In this document: positions 5,320-5,545 of the stretch, in pieces
Numbering within the stretch: position 1 is the first letter of the stretch
Layout of the letters: every line of letters begins with the position of its first letter
Assembly (NCBI GenBank): GCA_002329625.1
Contig: DCTP01000111.1
Coordinates: 1 to 5,545 of the forward strand
Source of the DNA: Leptolinea sp. UBA1437
GTDB lineage: Bacteria; Chloroflexota; Anaerolineae; Anaerolineales; Anaerolineaceae
DNA length: 5,545 nt
Direction of reading: 5' to 3'
The notes under the pieces: generated by a model
Seen by the model: only the letters and a program-made list of their open reading frames with translations
The model's database searches: none
Told to the model about the DNA's origin: nothing
Program-made: the position numbers and the translations under genes

Positions 5320-5545
5320 TTAGGGAAAACTGCTGTTGATCCAAGCCAGTGGATTGACATAGATACCATTTACTTTTATTTCCCAATGCAGGTGAGGACC
5401 GACTGATCTGCCGGTCGAACCTATTAATCCAATTAAATCACCTCGTTTTACCTGTTGCCCGGCGGTGACAAAAGTCTCCGACTGATGAGAATAGGTAGAA
5501 TAAACTCCCCAACCATGATCAATAATGGTGTGTTTCCCGTGTATC
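5320..5545 (-). CDS. M23 family metallopeptidase (LytM-like), C-terminal 75 residues, cut by window edge
   Basis: This is the end of a zinc-dependent M23 peptidase, a family that cuts peptide cross-links in peptidoglycan or acts as a regulator of such enzymes outside the membrane. The fragment reads IIDHGWGVYSTYSHQSETFV, then GQQVKRGDLIGLIGSTGRSVGPHLHWEIKVNG and NPLAWI. GPHLHWE carries the HxH motif (second zinc ligand plus catalytic His), and YSTYSH matches the conserved YxH region. The first zinc motif (HxxxD) and any signal peptide or SH3/LysM domain would lie beyond base 5545, so whether the enzyme is active or degenerate at that site cannot be judged. The protein stops at TAA 5322-5320, ten residues after the N-G-x-x-x-NP end typical of the domain. 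It is probably upstream in the same transcription unit as the 534- and 147-residue genes. Confidence 0.92.
   Translation of the reverse strand, partial: IHGKHTIIDHGWGVYSTYSHQSETFVTAGQQVKRGDLIGLIGSTGRSVGPHLHWEIKVNGIYVNPLAWINSSFP

Overview
All six genes seen here read on the minus strand, so the biological order runs from high to low coordinates. Base composition is AT-rich (my rough estimate is about 40% GC), and the genes are packed tightly with overlaps and short gaps, as in bacteria. The corrinoid methyl-transfer genes suggest an anaerobe. The two uncharacterised proteins resemble, as far as I remember, hypothetical proteins of Chloroflexota (Anaerolineae type). That taxonomic placement is recall plus inference and was not searched.

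Layout in transcription order: (1) 5545-5320, the last 75 residues of an M23-family (LytM-like) metallopeptidase, cut by the window edge. (2) 5275-3671, a 534-residue protein of unknown function with a GTG start. (3) 3678-3235, a 147-residue protein of unknown function whose start overlaps the previous gene by 8 bases. A strong intrinsic terminator (3150-3188) closes this transcription unit. (4) A spacer with a plausible promoter (about 3143-3114) and an imperfect direct repeat. (5) 3053-1686, a uroporphyrinogen decarboxylase/MtaA-like methyltransferase fused to a C-terminal thioredoxin-like domain. (6) 1652-954, a stand-alone relative of the methionine synthase (MetH) activation domain with a cysteine cluster at its C-terminus. 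(7) 957-1, the first 319 residues of a corrinoid-protein reductive activator (RACE type: [2Fe-2S] ferredoxin, linker, ASKHA/DUF4445 domain), starting at TTG and cut by the window edge.

Genes 5-7 look like one operon for corrinoid-dependent methyl transfer and repair: the methyltransferase would use a methyl-corrinoid protein, while the RACE protein and the MetH-activation-like protein would return oxidised Co(II) corrinoid to active Co(I). No corrinoid-binding protein or substrate-specific methyltransferase lies in the window, so the methyl donor and acceptor cannot be read from it. The most unusual points are the thioredoxin fusion, the replacement of the usual zinc-ligand histidine by phenylalanine in the methyltransferase, and two different activation-type proteins encoded side by side. 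No RNA gene, CRISPR array, insertion sequence or riboswitch was found. No stretch longer than 300 bases lacks a gene; the longest spacer is 3054-3234.
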